Part shown: positions 4,950-5,096 of the stretch, one piece after another
Position numbering within the stretch: position 1 is the first letter of the stretch
How the letters are laid out: each line of letters begins with the position of its first letter
Program-made: the position numbers and the translations under genes
Assembly (NCBI GenBank): GCA_026982835.1
Contig: JALSGI010000108.1
Coordinates: 1 to 5,096 of the forward strand
Direction: 5' to 3'
Source of the DNA: Planctomycetota bacterium
Lineage (GTDB): Bacteria > Planctomycetota > Planctomycetia > Pirellulales > S012-138
DNA: 5,096 nucleotides
Notes under the pieces: model-generated
What the model was told of the DNA's origin: nothing
Databases searched by the model: none
What the model saw: only the letters and a program-made list of their open reading frames with translations

Positions 4950-4997
4950 TAGGTCGTCATAGGTTTGCGTTTTATTTCTTTCCCCTATGACGACCTA
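4950..4997. promoter_or_regulatory. Perfect 14-bp inverted repeat upstream of the last gene
   Basis: TAGGTCGTCATAGG (4950-4963) is exactly complementary to CCTATGACGACCTA (4984-4997) across a 20-base T-rich spacer. The right arm ends one base before the AAGGAG ribosome binding site of the gene at 5010. It may be a paired operator for a dimeric or tetrameric regulator, or a leader hairpin affecting translation. Read on the minus strand the stem is followed by TTTTCTG, so it could also stop leftward transcription. The role is inferred; the repeat itself is certain. No strong -35/-10 pair is obvious nearby. Confidence 0.6.
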
Positions 4998-5003
4998 AAG
5001 GAG
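4998..5003 (+). promoter_or_regulatory. Ribosome binding site of the partial gene at 5010
   Basis: AAGGAG lies six bases before the ATG at 5010, an optimal spacing. It is the main support for a real gene start here. Confidence 0.75.
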
Positions 5004-5009
5004 TTTACC

Positions 5010-5096
5010 ATGAGTGTAATCTCCCCCGCCGACCAAGAGCAACTGGTTGCCCAGTTCGTCGGAATGTTGAACAGCCTCTCCCACAGCCTGGAAGCC
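5010..5096 (+). CDS. Unidentified protein, N-terminal 29 residues only (runs off the window)
   Basis: The frame begins MSVISPADQEQLVAQFVG and stays open to the last base. The visible residues suggest a polar start followed by an amphipathic helix (hydrophobic positions L, V, F, V, M, L, L, L at helical spacing), with no signal peptide or membrane segment, so a cytoplasmic protein is plausible. The start is chosen because of the AAGGAG six bases upstream and the perfect inverted repeat just before it, which suggests a dedicated, regulated transcript. The only stop in this frame just upstream is the TAG at 4950. The fragment is too short to assign a family. Confidence 0.6.
   Translation, partial: MSVISPADQEQLVAQFVGMLNSLSHSLEA

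Overview
The window reads as GC-rich bacterial chromosome, most likely from a member of the Planctomycetota (Pirellulales-like). This is inferred from the architecture of the one large gene, a secretin with a very long repeat-rich N-terminal extension of a type common in that phylum, and from the dense variable-stem palindromes behind it. No rRNA, tRNA, CRISPR array, transposase or complete insertion sequence is visible.

Layout: positions 1-145 are a leader without a convincing promoter. Positions 146-3739 encode a 1197-residue exported secretin: signal peptide, about four degenerate 71-76-residue helical repeats, a long Gln/Arg/Ala-rich helical region, an STN-like domain, a Gly/Pro-rich linker, an N1-like segment and the C-terminal secretin channel domain. 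Two hairpins follow the stop; the second (3814-3850) ends in a T-rich stretch and is the better terminator candidate.

Positions 3740-5009 (about 1.27 kb) contain no convincing intact gene. Most of this stretch (3869-4751) is a mosaic of at least 16 short hairpins. Many share a GCGAG left flank and a four-base loop, but the stem sequences differ from hairpin to hairpin and remain self-complementary. Within the mosaic is a 181-bp direct repeat (3976-4156 and 4386-4566, three mismatches). Each copy holds a four-unit 7-bp tandem repeat, two hairpins and a G-rich 8-bp tandem linker. A diverged third version of the linker module lies just before copy 1. This is an accessory, probably rapidly rearranging, non-coding region and the most unusual part of the window.

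At the right end, a perfect 14-bp inverted repeat (4950-4963 / 4984-4997) abuts a strong Shine-Dalgarno sequence and the start of an unidentified gene at 5010, which runs off the window. Nothing visible links this gene functionally to the secretin; the two are separated by the terminator candidate and the repeat mosaic.
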